64,000 nucleotides of DNA from Methanofollis ethanolicus. Lineage in GTDB: Archaea > Halobacteriota > Methanomicrobia > Methanomicrobiales > Methanofollaceae. The position numbers and the translations under genes are program-made. This document shows positions 55,453-63,990 of this stretch, piece by piece (position 1 is the first letter of the stretch; the number at the start of each line of letters is the position of its first letter). The stretch lies in NCBI RefSeq assembly GCF_001571385.1, contig NZ_BCNW01000001.1, positions 62,001 to 126,000 of the forward strand, read 5' to 3'. A model generated the notes under the pieces. That model had not been told where the DNA came from. It saw only the letters and a program-made list of their open reading frames with translations, and searched no databases.

Positions 55453-56080
55453 CCTCGTCCTCTCCCTCGACGTCACCAACCGGGCATCTGCGCTCACCAT
55501 CGCAGCGGCCTGCGCAAGGGAAGTCGATGCGATCAAGATCGGTTACCCCCTCGTCCTCGCGGCCGGCCTCGGGATCGCCCGCGACCTCGCGGGCCTCGGG
55601 CTGCCCCTCATCGCTGACTTCAAGGTCGCAGACATCCCGAATACCAACACCCTCATCTGCGACCAGATCTTCGCTGCCGGTTTCTCCGCGGTGATCGCCC
55701 AGGGCTTTCCGGGCCCGGACTCTGTCGCCGCCTGTGTCGACACCGCCCATGCCCACGACGGGGAGTGCTATGTCGTCGCCGAGATGAGCCACCCCGGCGC
55801 GCTCACTTTCTTCTCCGAGGGCGTGCCCGAGCATCTCTGCGAGGTCGTCGCACAGACCGGCGCCGACGGCATCATCGCCCCGGCGACCCGCCCCGAAAGG
55901 GTGAAGGCCCTCCGCGCCCTCATCGGAAAAAAGAAGATCCTCTCCCCGGGCATCGGGGCGCAGGGCGGCGACCCCGCGGAGGTCGCACCCCTCGTCGACG
56001 GCATGATCGTCGGCCGGGCCATCTACGGGGCGGCAGACCCGGCGGCGGCCGCCCGGACCTACGCACCCTACCGCCGATGA
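55445..56080 (+). CDS. pyrF: Orotidine 5'-phosphate decarboxylase
   Basis: A 211-residue TIM-barrel enzyme that forms UMP from OMP. The first strand is LVLSLDVT and the catalytic Asp-Lys-x-x-Asp cluster appears as DFKVADIPNT with the lysine of KIGYPL before it. The C-terminal phosphate-binding loop is MIVGRAIYGAADP. Length is normal for archaeal PyrF. It is coupled to dys by an eight-base overlap. Confidence 0.94.
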   Translation: MTDLVLSLDVTNRASALTIAAACAREVDAIKIGYPLVLAAGLGIARDLAGLGLPLIADFKVADIPNTNTLICDQIFAAGFSAVIAQGFPGPDSVAACVDTAHAHDGECYVVAEMSHPGALTFFSEGVPEHLCEVVAQTGADGIIAPATRPERVKALRALIGKKKILSPGIGAQGGDPAEVAPLVDGMIVGRAIYGAADPAAAARTYAPYRR

Positions 56081-56145
56081 TGAGAACGACCGTTCCGAGC
56101 CGGACCATCCGGCGCTGACGAACCCTATGAGTCCTCTGAGGCGGC

Positions 56146-56166
56146 AGGCAGGGCCCGGCCCTGCCT
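56146..56166. terminator. GC-rich perfect hairpin between pyrF and the convergent surface-protein gene
   Basis: AGGCAGGGCC and its exact complement are separated by a single C. It lies in the ~210-base gap between the ends of two convergent genes and may stop transcription from one or both sides. Confidence 0.5.
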
Positions 56167-56291
56167 GACCACCATTACTTTTGCCATCAATTCGTACCAC
56201 CCGGGCAGAACACTTCTCCCGCTCCCGGCGCCCGGCGACGGCCGGGTGTGCGAAAAATGTCAAAAAAGAATAGTATTTTTTGAGGAAATGG

Positions 56292-57917
56292 TCAGCCCAG
56301 TCTCCAGATGGGAGAACCACCCTTGCCGAGGTTTGCCTGAAGATATCCAGACGCAGGGTCAGAGGCGATCGGGATCTCATAGACGAGATAGCCGATGGTA
56401 CGGTCTTTCCTTTTGAGAGTCACATCAGAGTAAACAGAACCGACACACTCGATATATGCTTCAGGCTGTTTCGGGACATACTTGTCGCCACCGAGAAGGA
56501 GAGTAAAACCTGATGCTTTCGGCGTCCTGAATGTCTGGCTCCCCTTTCCACCGTATCCAAGGTGGTTGATCTCCACGAGCACACAGAGGAACTCCTTCCC
56601 GTACGGCGGCAGGTGCTCGGTCACTGTATCACCCATCTCTGTGGTGTACCGGTCCATCTGCGTGACCGGGCCGACCTTCACCGAGATCGTGTTCCCCTCG
56701 GAAGCGTCCTTGAACTTGTACCGGCCCAGGGGAGCGAGGGCATCAGGGTATAGAGACTGCGCGGCGATCACCTGGACTCCGAGCGCCGGGGCAGATAGGG
56801 AAAGTTTTTCCAGGGCACTGCCGATCCTGGCCTGGCCCTGGACAAGGCACTCATTCCCGCGGGCAAACGCGTCGGCATCACTGAAGGTCGCACCGTACCA
56901 GAGGAGAGACCCCGCCTCCTGATACGTCCCGAGCCCGGCACCGTATTCACTGAAGGCAGGGGCACATCCAGAAGGGACGGTGCAGGACCGAAGATCCTTT
57001 TCCCGCGTCCGGGCAATGCCAATAAGTTCATCAGAGAACCGGGCAACGGCAGCATAGTCGTTCCTGTCTGCTGCGCGGGATATCTCATCTATCTTCACGT
57101 TCATTGTGTTCGTGCCGTCGGCAACCTCGGCCTTCAGGACATCCAGAGGGATGGCCCGTGTCGATCCACCATTCCCGGCCTTCACAGGCCCCCGTGCCGC
57201 AGATCCCGGCGGTTCATAGCCGGCAATCGACACACCCTTCGCGATCTCCACACCTGACCAGTCAATATTCCGGATATAGGCGGTATCATTACCTGAGATA
57301 GCCAGGGAAGAATCGGCCGCATTCAGGACAAATTTGAGGGAGGTGGCCTTCCCGTCAACTTTCCTGAAGACGACGGTGACAAAGCCGAGTCTGTCCTTTA
57401 TCTCCCCCGAATAGAGAGCCCGGACAATCGCCGTCGCGTCCTTCTCGTACCACCAGAGAGTATTCTGGAGGCGGTCGCCTTCGGCCGGGCAGACTACCAC
57501 GACCTTCACACCCATCGGACGCCCCAGATAGCCGGTATCGGCAAGGTCAGGGTCGGTGATGAGGGGAAAGGCCGTAACATCGGTCACGCCTGTATTATTC
57601 CCGGCAGACGCAAGAGAACCCGAGATCTCGTCCACGGCCTCCCGGGCCTGTGCGGCATACAGGGAGAGGGGATCCATCTCTTCAACGGCCGCGGCCAGCA
57701 CAGGGGCAGGTTCCTCGTTTCCTGAAGCCGGCCCCAGCAGGGATGGCAGGCCAGGGACGCCCGATCCGTTCTCCTCATGAAAAAATACGGCGGCAGAGGC
57801 CGTGACACCACACCCCAGGAGAAGAAGGAGGACGGCGAGCAGGAAGTATCGTGTACAACTCCTGCCACCCCCATTCTCCCCTGAAAAATGGGAGACAAGG
57901 GAATTTACTGAATGCAT
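56292..57917 (-). CDS. Membrane-anchored surface protein with C-terminal DUF4352-like domain
   Basis: A 541-residue protein with one hydrophobic N-terminal segment (residues ~25-45), so most of it is outside the cell. The middle part is Ala/Asp-rich and I do not recognise it. The last ~130 residues, with FLCVLVEINHLGYGGKGSQTF and later YLVYEIP, look like the immunoglobulin-like DUF4352 domain of surface proteins. Two cysteines, around CTVPSGC, may form a disulfide. Start is ATG 57917; ATGs further inside would lose the anchor. No functional partner is adjacent. Confidence 0.75.
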   Translation of the reverse strand: MHSVNSLVSHFSGENGGGRSCTRYFLLAVLLLLLGCGVTASAAVFFHEENGSGVPGLPSLLGPASGNEEPAPVLAAAVEEMDPLSLYAAQAREAVDEISGSLASAGNNTGVTDVTAFPLITDPDLADTGYLGRPMGVKVVVVCPAEGDRLQNTLWWYEKDATAIVRALYSGEIKDRLGFVTVVFRKVDGKATSLKFVLNAADSSLAISGNDTAYIRNIDWSGVEIAKGVSIAGYEPPGSAARGPVKAGNGGSTRAIPLDVLKAEVADGTNTMNVKIDEISRAADRNDYAAVARFSDELIGIARTREKDLRSCTVPSGCAPAFSEYGAGLGTYQEAGSLLWYGATFSDADAFARGNECLVQGQARIGSALEKLSLSAPALGVQVIAAQSLYPDALAPLGRYKFKDASEGNTISVKVGPVTQMDRYTTEMGDTVTEHLPPYGKEFLCVLVEINHLGYGGKGSQTFRTPKASGFTLLLGGDKYVPKQPEAYIECVGSVYSDVTLKRKDRTIGYLVYEIPIASDPASGYLQANLGKGGSPIWRLG

Positions 57918-58054
57918 CGGTATAAGGTAACAGGATTAGGTTATAATATCTTACGATTCGGGATAAGGGAAGTAAGACGGGTCTTTTCATGGGTTCCCGC
58001 CGGCAACCGGCCGAAAGAAGTACCCTTTAATAATTTCAGCAGGAAGGATTAAGC

Positions 58055-58417
58055 ATGCAATGGAGCGACGAGCAACTGGCGCTGGCAAAAAAATACAGGA
58101 AGTTATCTGACATCCCGGTCGAAGAGCGCAGGTACAAGTGCCACACCTGCAACCATGTGGTCGGAACCGATCCCTGCCCGGTCTGCGGCGAGACCCAGCT
58201 TGAGATCATGTGCCCCCTCGACCACACCCACTGTGCTCACGAGATCGTCTCGGGGATCGAGTACTGCCCGCTGTGCGGTGCCCCGGTCTGCCCGGAATGC
58301 GGCTCCCATGACGTCACCCAGATCAGCCGGGTCACCGGATACCTTCAGGACGTCTCCGGCTGGAATGCCGGAAAACAGCAGGAACTCAAAGACAGAGTCA
58401 GGTACACCGTTGCATGA
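58055..58417 (+). CDS. Stand-alone protein resembling the C-terminal glycyl-radical domain of NrdD
   Basis: Only 120 residues, whereas anaerobic ribonucleotide reductase has 600-800. The second half (CPLCG, CPECG, then SRVTGYLQDVSGWNAGKQQE) matches the zinc site and glycyl-radical loop at the very C-terminus of NrdD; RVTGY contains the radical glycine. An additional pair of cysteine knuckles (CHTC, CPVC) is at the N-terminus. The gene begins with its own AGGAAGG site, so it is not a simple truncation artefact. No catalytic nrdD or nrdG lies nearby. It overlaps cbiZ by four bases. Confidence 0.82.
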   Translation: MQWSDEQLALAKKYRKLSDIPVEERRYKCHTCNHVVGTDPCPVCGETQLEIMCPLDHTHCAHEIVSGIEYCPLCGAPVCPECGSHDVTQISRVTGYLQDVSGWNAGKQQELKDRVRYTVA

Positions 58418-59319
58418 GATATTACCACACCCGTGACACCCTCTTTGTGCGGGGGTTCTTCCGGGCGGCGAGCACCGGGATCGGCGGCGGGGTCAGGGGA
58501 GTGTCGACGATCTTCAATCACACGGTCCCGGAAAATTTCGACCATGCCGATCCCCCGCGCTATCTTCAGGAGATCGCGGCCTCGGCCGGGATCGGCGGCG
58601 ACTTTTTCGGCCTCCTGACCGCTGTCCCGATGCAGTACCTCTGTGTCCTGCAGTACGACTTTATCACGGCTTTCGTCACGGCGGGCGTCACGAACCCGAA
58701 CCCCGACCCTGACCCCGGGCACCCCCACACGATCAATATCATCGTCACCTCGCGGGAGGGCCTCACCGACGGCGCCCTCCTGGAGACGATCATCACCGCC
58801 ACGGAGGCAAAGGCGCAGGCGCTCAGGGTGATGGGGTACGACTTCACCGGCACGACCACCGATGCGGTGGCAGTTGCCTGCGAGGGGGAGGTGGCCCACA
58901 CCTATGCAGGCACCTTTACCGGGATCGGCAGGCGGGTCTATGCCGCCGTTCTCCAGGGAGTCCAGGAGGCGCTTGCCCGCCAGCAGGGGAAGGTCACACG
59001 GGATAAACCATCATTTTTCATTTTTTCCCGGTACGGGGGGGACCACTGGGTCGAGTGGCGGCCTGAAGGGTGTCCCTATTATCCCTGTCACTTCCCGGGT
59101 CAGGCCTGCGACTTCTGTTACTGCCCGTTCTACCCCTGCGGGGACATGGACCTCGGCGATGAGGTCGAAAGTTCGTCATGCGGGACTGTCTGGAGTTGCA
59201 GCCGCTGCACCCTCCTCCACGAGCCCGCGGTCGCGGCGTACCTGCGGCGGAACCCCGAGGCTTCGCTCGGAGAACTGAAAAAATACCGGACTTCCCTCAG
59301 AGGGAAGCCGGAAAAATAA
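58414..59319 (+). CDS. cbiZ: Adenosylcobinamide amidohydrolase (CbiZ) with C-terminal cysteine-rich domain
   Basis: A 301-residue protein. Residues 1-200 form the CbiZ domain (FFRAASTGIGGGVRGVST, FNHTVPENFDHADPPRYL, GYDFTGTTTDAVAVAC), which cleaves adenosylcobinamide to adenosylcobyric acid for salvage of external corrinoids. Residues ~210-275 are a compact cysteine-rich domain with CPYYPCHF, CDFCYCPFYPC and CSRC, which may bind a metal cluster. The ATG overlaps the preceding NrdD-like stop as ATGA. Methanogens need cobamides for methyl transfer. Confidence 0.92.
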   Translation: MRYYHTRDTLFVRGFFRAASTGIGGGVRGVSTIFNHTVPENFDHADPPRYLQEIAASAGIGGDFFGLLTAVPMQYLCVLQYDFITAFVTAGVTNPNPDPDPGHPHTINIIVTSREGLTDGALLETIITATEAKAQALRVMGYDFTGTTTDAVAVACEGEVAHTYAGTFTGIGRRVYAAVLQGVQEALARQQGKVTRDKPSFFIFSRYGGDHWVEWRPEGCPYYPCHFPGQACDFCYCPFYPCGDMDLGDEVESSSCGTVWSCSRCTLLHEPAVAAYLRRNPEASLGELKKYRTSLRGKPEK

Positions 59320-59321
59320 TT

Positions 59322-59513
59322 TTACTCCTGGATGCCGAGCGCGGCAACGAGTTCTTCGAGCGGGATGCCATGAGCGTCCGCGGCCTGCCGGATACTCTCG
59401 CCTCTGCCGATGGCACAGCCAAGGCACCCCATGCCGAAACGCATCAGGACTTCCGCAGCTTCGGGCTTTGCCTGGAGGAGTTCCAGGATCGTACTGTCAG
59501 CGGTGATCGCCAT
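59322..59513 (-). CDS. DUF1858 domain redox protein
   Basis: A 63-residue protein that is entirely a DUF1858 domain: STILELLQAKPEAAEVL, then GMGCLGC, then a helix ending ELVAALGI. Members occur next to hybrid-cluster and other redox enzymes and carry a CxxC that probably forms a disulfide or binds a metal. ATG 59513 gives the standard start; the longer frame has no supporting site. It is convergent with cbiZ, two bases apart. Confidence 0.85.
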   Translation of the reverse strand: MAITADSTILELLQAKPEAAEVLMRFGMGCLGCAIGRGESIRQAADAHGIPLEELVAALGIQE

Positions 59514-59629
59514 ACCCAGAGGTTGGTCGCTCCAGTACTTAAAAGTGCAACAGGAAGCCAGTATCAACTTTCACCCTCCGCCCCTCACATTTTATATCGA
59601 GCGGTGACGATGCTCATCTGGAGATGTAG

Positions 59630-60865
59630 ATGGATCTATCCGAAGCAGCACAAAGAATCTCCCGAAAGTTCGAGTCGCAGAAGGTCAAAATCGACCCCGC
59701 AGAGGTGGAAAAGAAACTCCGAACCCTCGTCGAGGACTTCGGCGTCAACCTCACCGAGGCCGAGAAGACTGTCTCCGAGAACCTCGCACGCGATCACAAC
59801 CTCGCGTCCATGCCGGCCACGTCCTCAGAGATGCGCGAGATCGGGTCTCTTCTTCCTGGCGAATGGGCGACTGTAGAGGGGAAGATCGTCGGTGTCGCAA
59901 AGCCGGCCTCAGCCGCGATCAGCCAGAGCGGGACCATCGCCGACGCTACGGGCGCGATCCAGTTCACGGCCTGGGAAAGGGCAAAGGCGCCCCAGATGGA
60001 AGAGGGGCAGTGGTACAGGATCGAGTCCGCGGTCGTGGACGAGTACCGCGGCACGCCGAAACTGAACTTCCACAGCGGGACGACGATCACGGCGATCGAG
60101 AAGGAGGTCCCGATCATGCCGCAAATGGTCAGGATCTCCGACATGCGGCCGGGCGTCGCCAGCGTGAAGGTGAAGATGGTCCAGGAATGGGAAGCGCGGC
60201 ACGAGCGGATCCTCCAGACCGGCATCGTCGGCGACGAGTCGGGCACGATCAAGTTCACCATCTGGAAAGAGGAGGGCATGGAGCGGCTCGAACCGGGGAT
60301 GGTCTATAACATCTTCTACGCAGCTGTGGACGAGTACCAGGGGCGGCTTTCCATCACCCTCAACGGCGCAAAGTGTTTCCCTGACGAAGAGGCCGAGATC
60401 ACCGTCGGAACCGGCGCGGCCACCGTCACAGGGGCTATCGTGAATGTAGGTCCGGGATCGGGCCTTGTCAAGCGCTGCCCTGTGGAGGGGTGCAACCGCG
60501 TCCTCTCGAAGCGGAACTACTGCCCTGTCCACGAGGTCCAGGACAACTTCAGATATGATATCAGGATCAAGGGGGTGCTCGACGACGGGACGACGGCACA
60601 CAATATCCTCATGCAGAAGGATGTCGTCGAGGCGGTCACCGGGCTTTCTCTCGACGAGGCGGTAACGATCGCCCAGGAAAGCCCCCTCGGACTGGACGAC
60701 GTTTTCTACAAGATCAGGGATGCCGTGATGGGCCGCTACTTCGCCTGTTCAGGGAGCGACCTCGGCGACACTCTCCTTGTAAGGGAGTGCAGGCCCCTCT
60801 CCTTTGATACAGACCGGCATACAGAACTTCTCAACCAGATCGGAGGCGAGTCACATGCAGAGTGA
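59630..60865 (+). CDS. rpa: Single-stranded DNA-binding protein, replication protein A
   Basis: A 411-residue archaeal RPA that coats single-stranded DNA in replication and repair. Two to three OB folds are visible: around residues 75-165 (ATVEGKIVGVAKP, TAWERAKAP), 170-265 (ASVKVKMVQEWE, FTIWKEEG) and one near the C-terminus. A zinc finger with CPVEGC and CPVH lies at about residues 281-302. It overlaps the next gene by 11 bases, the usual RPA and RPA-associated pair of euryarchaea. Confidence 0.92.
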   Translation: MDLSEAAQRISRKFESQKVKIDPAEVEKKLRTLVEDFGVNLTEAEKTVSENLARDHNLASMPATSSEMREIGSLLPGEWATVEGKIVGVAKPASAAISQSGTIADATGAIQFTAWERAKAPQMEEGQWYRIESAVVDEYRGTPKLNFHSGTTITAIEKEVPIMPQMVRISDMRPGVASVKVKMVQEWEARHERILQTGIVGDESGTIKFTIWKEEGMERLEPGMVYNIFYAAVDEYQGRLSITLNGAKCFPDEEAEITVGTGAATVTGAIVNVGPGSGLVKRCPVEGCNRVLSKRNYCPVHEVQDNFRYDIRIKGVLDDGTTAHNILMQKDVVEAVTGLSLDEAVTIAQESPLGLDDVFYKIRDAVMGRYFACSGSDLGDTLLVRECRPLSFDTDRHTELLNQIGGESHAE

Positions 60866-61433
60866 AAGTCGTTTCACGCCGCGCTACCAGCGCGAGCCGG
60901 CACGCAGGGTCTTCGCGGCCGAACTGCGCGAGGCACATTACCATTTCAAGGACGGAGAGGACGAGAAGAGCCCGACCTATGTCCTCCTCCCGACAGGGGA
61001 GAGGTGCAACAGGGTCTTGATCATCGGGTCGATGACCCAGAAGGAAAAGCGGGGCGACCAGAACATCTTCTACCAGATCCGCGTCTCCGACCCGACAGGG
61101 ACCTTCTTCGTCTCCGCCAGTTCCTTCCAGCAGGAGGCGATGACGCAGGTCTCGAAGATCGATCCTCCGGCATTCGTTGCAGTCGTCGGAAAGCCGAGTG
61201 TCTACGAGGCGCCAGACGGCCGGGTCTTCGTCTCGGTGCGGGCCGAGTCGGTGACGGTCGTCGACAAGGAGATGAGGAACTGCTGGGTTCTTGACGCTGC
61301 CGAGAGAACCCTGAAGAGGCTCGAAACCTTCGGGACGACCGAAGACTCGAAGCTTGCCGGGGAGCACTACGCCACAAATCTCGACGTGTACCGCCGGATG
61401 GCCTACGAGGCGCTTGCCCAGATCACCATCTGA
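60855..61433 (+). CDS. RPA-associated OB-fold protein
   Basis: A 192-residue protein with a single OB-like domain (RCNRVLIIGSMTQKEKR, RVSDPTGTFFVSAS) and a short helical C-terminus. It belongs to the archaeal RPA-associated family (COG3390). Such proteins bind the partner RPA and modulate DNA binding. The ATG at 60855 lies inside the end of rpa, which implies coupled translation. Confidence 0.9.
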   Translation: MQSESRFTPRYQREPARRVFAAELREAHYHFKDGEDEKSPTYVLLPTGERCNRVLIIGSMTQKEKRGDQNIFYQIRVSDPTGTFFVSASSFQQEAMTQVSKIDPPAFVAVVGKPSVYEAPDGRVFVSVRAESVTVVDKEMRNCWVLDAAERTLKRLETFGTTEDSKLAGEHYATNLDVYRRMAYEALAQITI

Positions 61434-61862
61434 ACCCTTTTTTCGACCCTTTACACCCGGAGAGGCGCCGGGGGCCAACCCGGGATCCTGGCCGGACTGA
61501 AGAAAAAAGAATCTATTGAGTTTTTAGAAATCCCCGGATTCTGTGCCTGGGGTGCCTGCATGTCAGGAGGGTATGGTCCCTCGGGGCACAAATCGGGTTA
61601 GATACGCCCGCATATGCCTCCAATCAGGGGATCCTACCCACCGTTCGAGGCCATATCGGGGAGATCCGGAGATCCGGGCATAGCAGGGGCCGTGGGCAGA
61701 ACAGGATGAAATCCGGCAGGACTCAACGCCCCCAGGGCCCCGGTATGATTGCAGGTAATGACCTCCCTTTCCCGGCCCCCCTGGTGCCGGAGAGGAGGAG
61801 GGAAAGGGATTGGAAATTGCCCCGATCTGGACTCTGGAGATACCCTCAGTATGAGGGTTTAC
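61434..61862. other. Non-coding segment after the RPA genes
   Basis: T6 at 61438-61443 follows the stop codon and is a likely terminator. The remaining bases up to the miniature element hold no open frame with recognisable features. A GGAGATCCGGAGATCC repeat occurs at 61660-61675. Confidence 0.4.
61438..61443 (+). terminator. Oligo-T terminator of the RPA operon
   Basis: Six T residues start five bases after the stop codon of the RPA-associated gene. Confidence 0.45.
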
Positions 61863-62336
61863 CATGAGCATATCCCAAAACTCTCGTTCATTCCCCCCAT
61901 CTCTGCATGCAGGGACCGGGAGAGAATATCATGTTCTGGTCGATATCTTCCTGAATTCCCTGAAGAATCGTGCGAAACCGCCGCCTTCCCCTACCTCTCT
62001 GCCGGGGGACTACCTCGAAAACCCACAGTTTTCTCGACTCCCTCCGGTCGTTCCCCCGGACCCCCGAAACAGGATAGGGTTGGGGAAGAGAGATCCTGAT
62101 GAAGGAGATTGCCCTCCACCCCCTATCGCAATGATGGGGGATCGGGGGGAGGGAGCGATAGCGACCGTGAGAAAATCTCTGATTTTCGAGTGGCGAACGC
62201 AGGGAGCCAAGAAGACCCATCGGGTCTTCGCTGAAACCCCCCGGACAAGACGCCAGAACGGGATTTTTCAGAACCGAATGTGAGTCCTTTCATCGGCGTG
62301 CATGAAGGTTCGGATCAGTTTTGGGATGACCTCCAT
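61863..62336. mobile_element. Miniature inverted-repeat element, copy C, with CAT target duplication
   Basis: The longest copy, 61866-62333 (468 bp), has the same 17-base ends as copies A and B. It is flanked by CAT on both sides (61863-61865 and 62334-62336). Relative to copy B it holds an additional central block (about 62136-62237) with AAAATCTCTGATTTTC and a GAAGACCCATCGGGTCTTC hairpin. The corresponding blocks in copies A and B look deleted. It lies between the RPA operon and the recombinase-like gene. Confidence 0.87.
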
Positions 62337-62525
62337 GAAAACCACCAGGGTAGTTTTCAACGAACCGCCTCAAACTTCGTCTCATCAGCGGTTCTACAGA
62401 GCCAATTTTCTCAACGTCCTTCAGTCGTCCGGAAAGAATTGAATCAGGGAAGACAGAGCCCCAGACCCGACGGTGGAGAGTGCCTTCCCATTCTCGCACG
62501 GAAAGGTGACGCTCGAAAAAAAGTA
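62337..62525. other. Short non-coding segment before the recombinase-like gene
   Basis: This is the 3' flank of the convergent recombinase-like gene. I see no gene or clear signal in it. Confidence 0.3.
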
Positions 62526-63176
62526 TTACTCGCTCTCGGCACCTTCGGCCGGAGAGCGCTTCCCCTTCCACTCGCCCTTGAGTTCAGGATATTCTGCGAG
62601 GATCTTGGATACCGTGCTCCTGCTCACGCTGAACATCCGGCAGATCTGGGAGATACTCGTGCCGGAACGACGGACGGTGATCAGTGCCTCGATCTGTCCG
62701 TCGTTCAGGGCACGTGGCCGACCGATAGTGCCCCGAGATCCGGACTCCGGACGTACCGGAGTGCGGGCCGCTTTCTTCAGCGTCTCCATGCAGGGGGTCA
62801 TGTACTCGACAAAATTCCTGACAGCCATGATCCTGAGTGCGGGGTCGTCGGGGTAGCCGAAAAAGTCATCCTTCGCAAAGTAGGGGACAAAACCTTCTTC
62901 GACAAGGGCCCTCAACTCCTCAACCTCGAACTCCAGATTTTTTGCAAGAGCGGGGAGGTCGGGAAAAAGAAGGTGTTCAACCCTGTTTTCCCGTGCATAT
63001 TCAAGCATCTGCTGATAGCCTTCGCGCATCCTGGGAGCAGTGCCGGTCATTCGATGGTCACTGAAGAATTTATTAACGGTAAACCGATATTTGCAAAATT
63101 CATCAATGATCTCTTTTTGATGCTCCGGGTCGCCCCTTTTCCGCGTGGTAAGGTAGGCTACGGCATCCTTTTTCAT
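62526..63176 (-). CDS. Serine recombinase-like protein with altered catalytic residues and a C-terminal HTH
   Basis: A 216-residue protein that follows the resolvase layout: an N-terminal catalytic-like domain (residues ~1-105), a linker helix, and a C-terminal helix-turn-helix (RPRALNDGQIEALITVRRSG, then ISQICRMFSVSRSTVSKIL). In active resolvases the first strand has Y-x-R-x-S, with the serine nucleophile. Here it reads YLTTRKRG, so the arginine is replaced and threonine is where serine belongs. It may be an inactive DNA-binding relic or a regulator. It lies 190 bases from miniature element copy C, but I see no evidence that it moves that element. Confidence 0.72.
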   Translation of the reverse strand: MKKDAVAYLTTRKRGDPEHQKEIIDEFCKYRFTVNKFFSDHRMTGTAPRMREGYQQMLEYARENRVEHLLFPDLPALAKNLEFEVEELRALVEEGFVPYFAKDDFFGYPDDPALRIMAVRNFVEYMTPCMETLKKAARTPVRPESGSRGTIGRPRALNDGQIEALITVRRSGTSISQICRMFSVSRSTVSKILAEYPELKGEWKGKRSPAEGAESE

Positions 63177-63318
63177 ATGAAATATTCAAATTCGAGAACA
63201 TATAGTTTTTACGTTTTTCGATCAAGACCTGCCACAACTTTGGAACAATTTCAAAATGGTGAGGGGGGAGCATCCCCGTTTTCAGGCCCAATCAGGCAAA
63301 CAAGCAAAAACGCGGCGA

Positions 63319-63990
63319 TCAGGCAGATCTCTCTTCCCACTGTTCGAGAACCTCTTTTCCCTCGATGAAAACCAGACCGTGATCACGGGCATAGGCCCGT
63401 GCATCCTCCTTGGAAAGGGCAAGACCGGTCTCGTCATCAAGCATCTCACAGACGACAAGGGCCGGGGTCACCCCGGCCATAGCGGCGAGGGCGATCGAAA
63501 GCTCGGTCTGGCCCCTGCGGACATCGAGCAACCCTTCGGCGGCCCGGAGGAGGGCAACGTGGCCGGGAGTCCTGAACTCTGCCTTGAAGTCGTGCCCGCC
63601 GCCGTTGAGGGACTTGTGTACCTGGTCGGCGATGGCATTGATGGTCGTCGCACGGTCGCGGTCAGGGATGCCGGTATAGGTGCTCCGGTGGTTCACCCAG
63701 ATCGAGAAGGACGAGTGGTTCTTACGGTCGTACGGGATGTCGCCGAGGTGTTCGACGGCCTCGAAGTCGTGAAGCAGATCGGAGGCGAAGGGGAGGCCGA
63801 GCCTCTTTGCAGCTTCCGGGTGAACGGCGGTACAGATGAGGCCACCGCCATCTTTCCGCATCGTCAGCACGTCGTGCGGGGTGACGGCCTCGGCGCAGAT
63901 AACAAGGTCGGTCTCGCGTTCACGGTCGTCAAAGTCATAGAGCAGGATAAATTTGCCCGCCTTCAGGGCGGCACATGCGTCTTCAATCAT
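63319..63990 (-). CDS. ribB: 3,4-dihydroxy-2-butanone 4-phosphate synthase
   Basis: A 223-residue enzyme that makes the four-carbon precursor of riboflavin from ribulose 5-phosphate. The magnesium and substrate site is in the DFDDRERETDLV segment, and the second acidic/histidine motif is in FRTPGHVALLRA. The divergent ETD in place of the bacterial ENEGD is usual for archaeal RibB. In methanogens the product feeds flavin and F420 synthesis. The ATG at 63990 is 11 bases from the window edge, so its promoter is not visible. Confidence 0.93.
   Translation of the reverse strand: MIEDACAALKAGKFILLYDFDDRERETDLVICAEAVTPHDVLTMRKDGGGLICTAVHPEAAKRLGLPFASDLLHDFEAVEHLGDIPYDRKNHSSFSIWVNHRSTYTGIPDRDRATTINAIADQVHKSLNGGGHDFKAEFRTPGHVALLRAAEGLLDVRRGQTELSIALAAMAGVTPALVVCEMLDDETGLALSKEDARAYARDHGLVFIEGKEVLEQWEERSA

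Noticed and set aside
62526-63176. Transposase or resolvase driving the miniature elements
   Set aside because: The catalytic residues are altered, and serine recombinases do not create the 3-base duplications seen at the elements.
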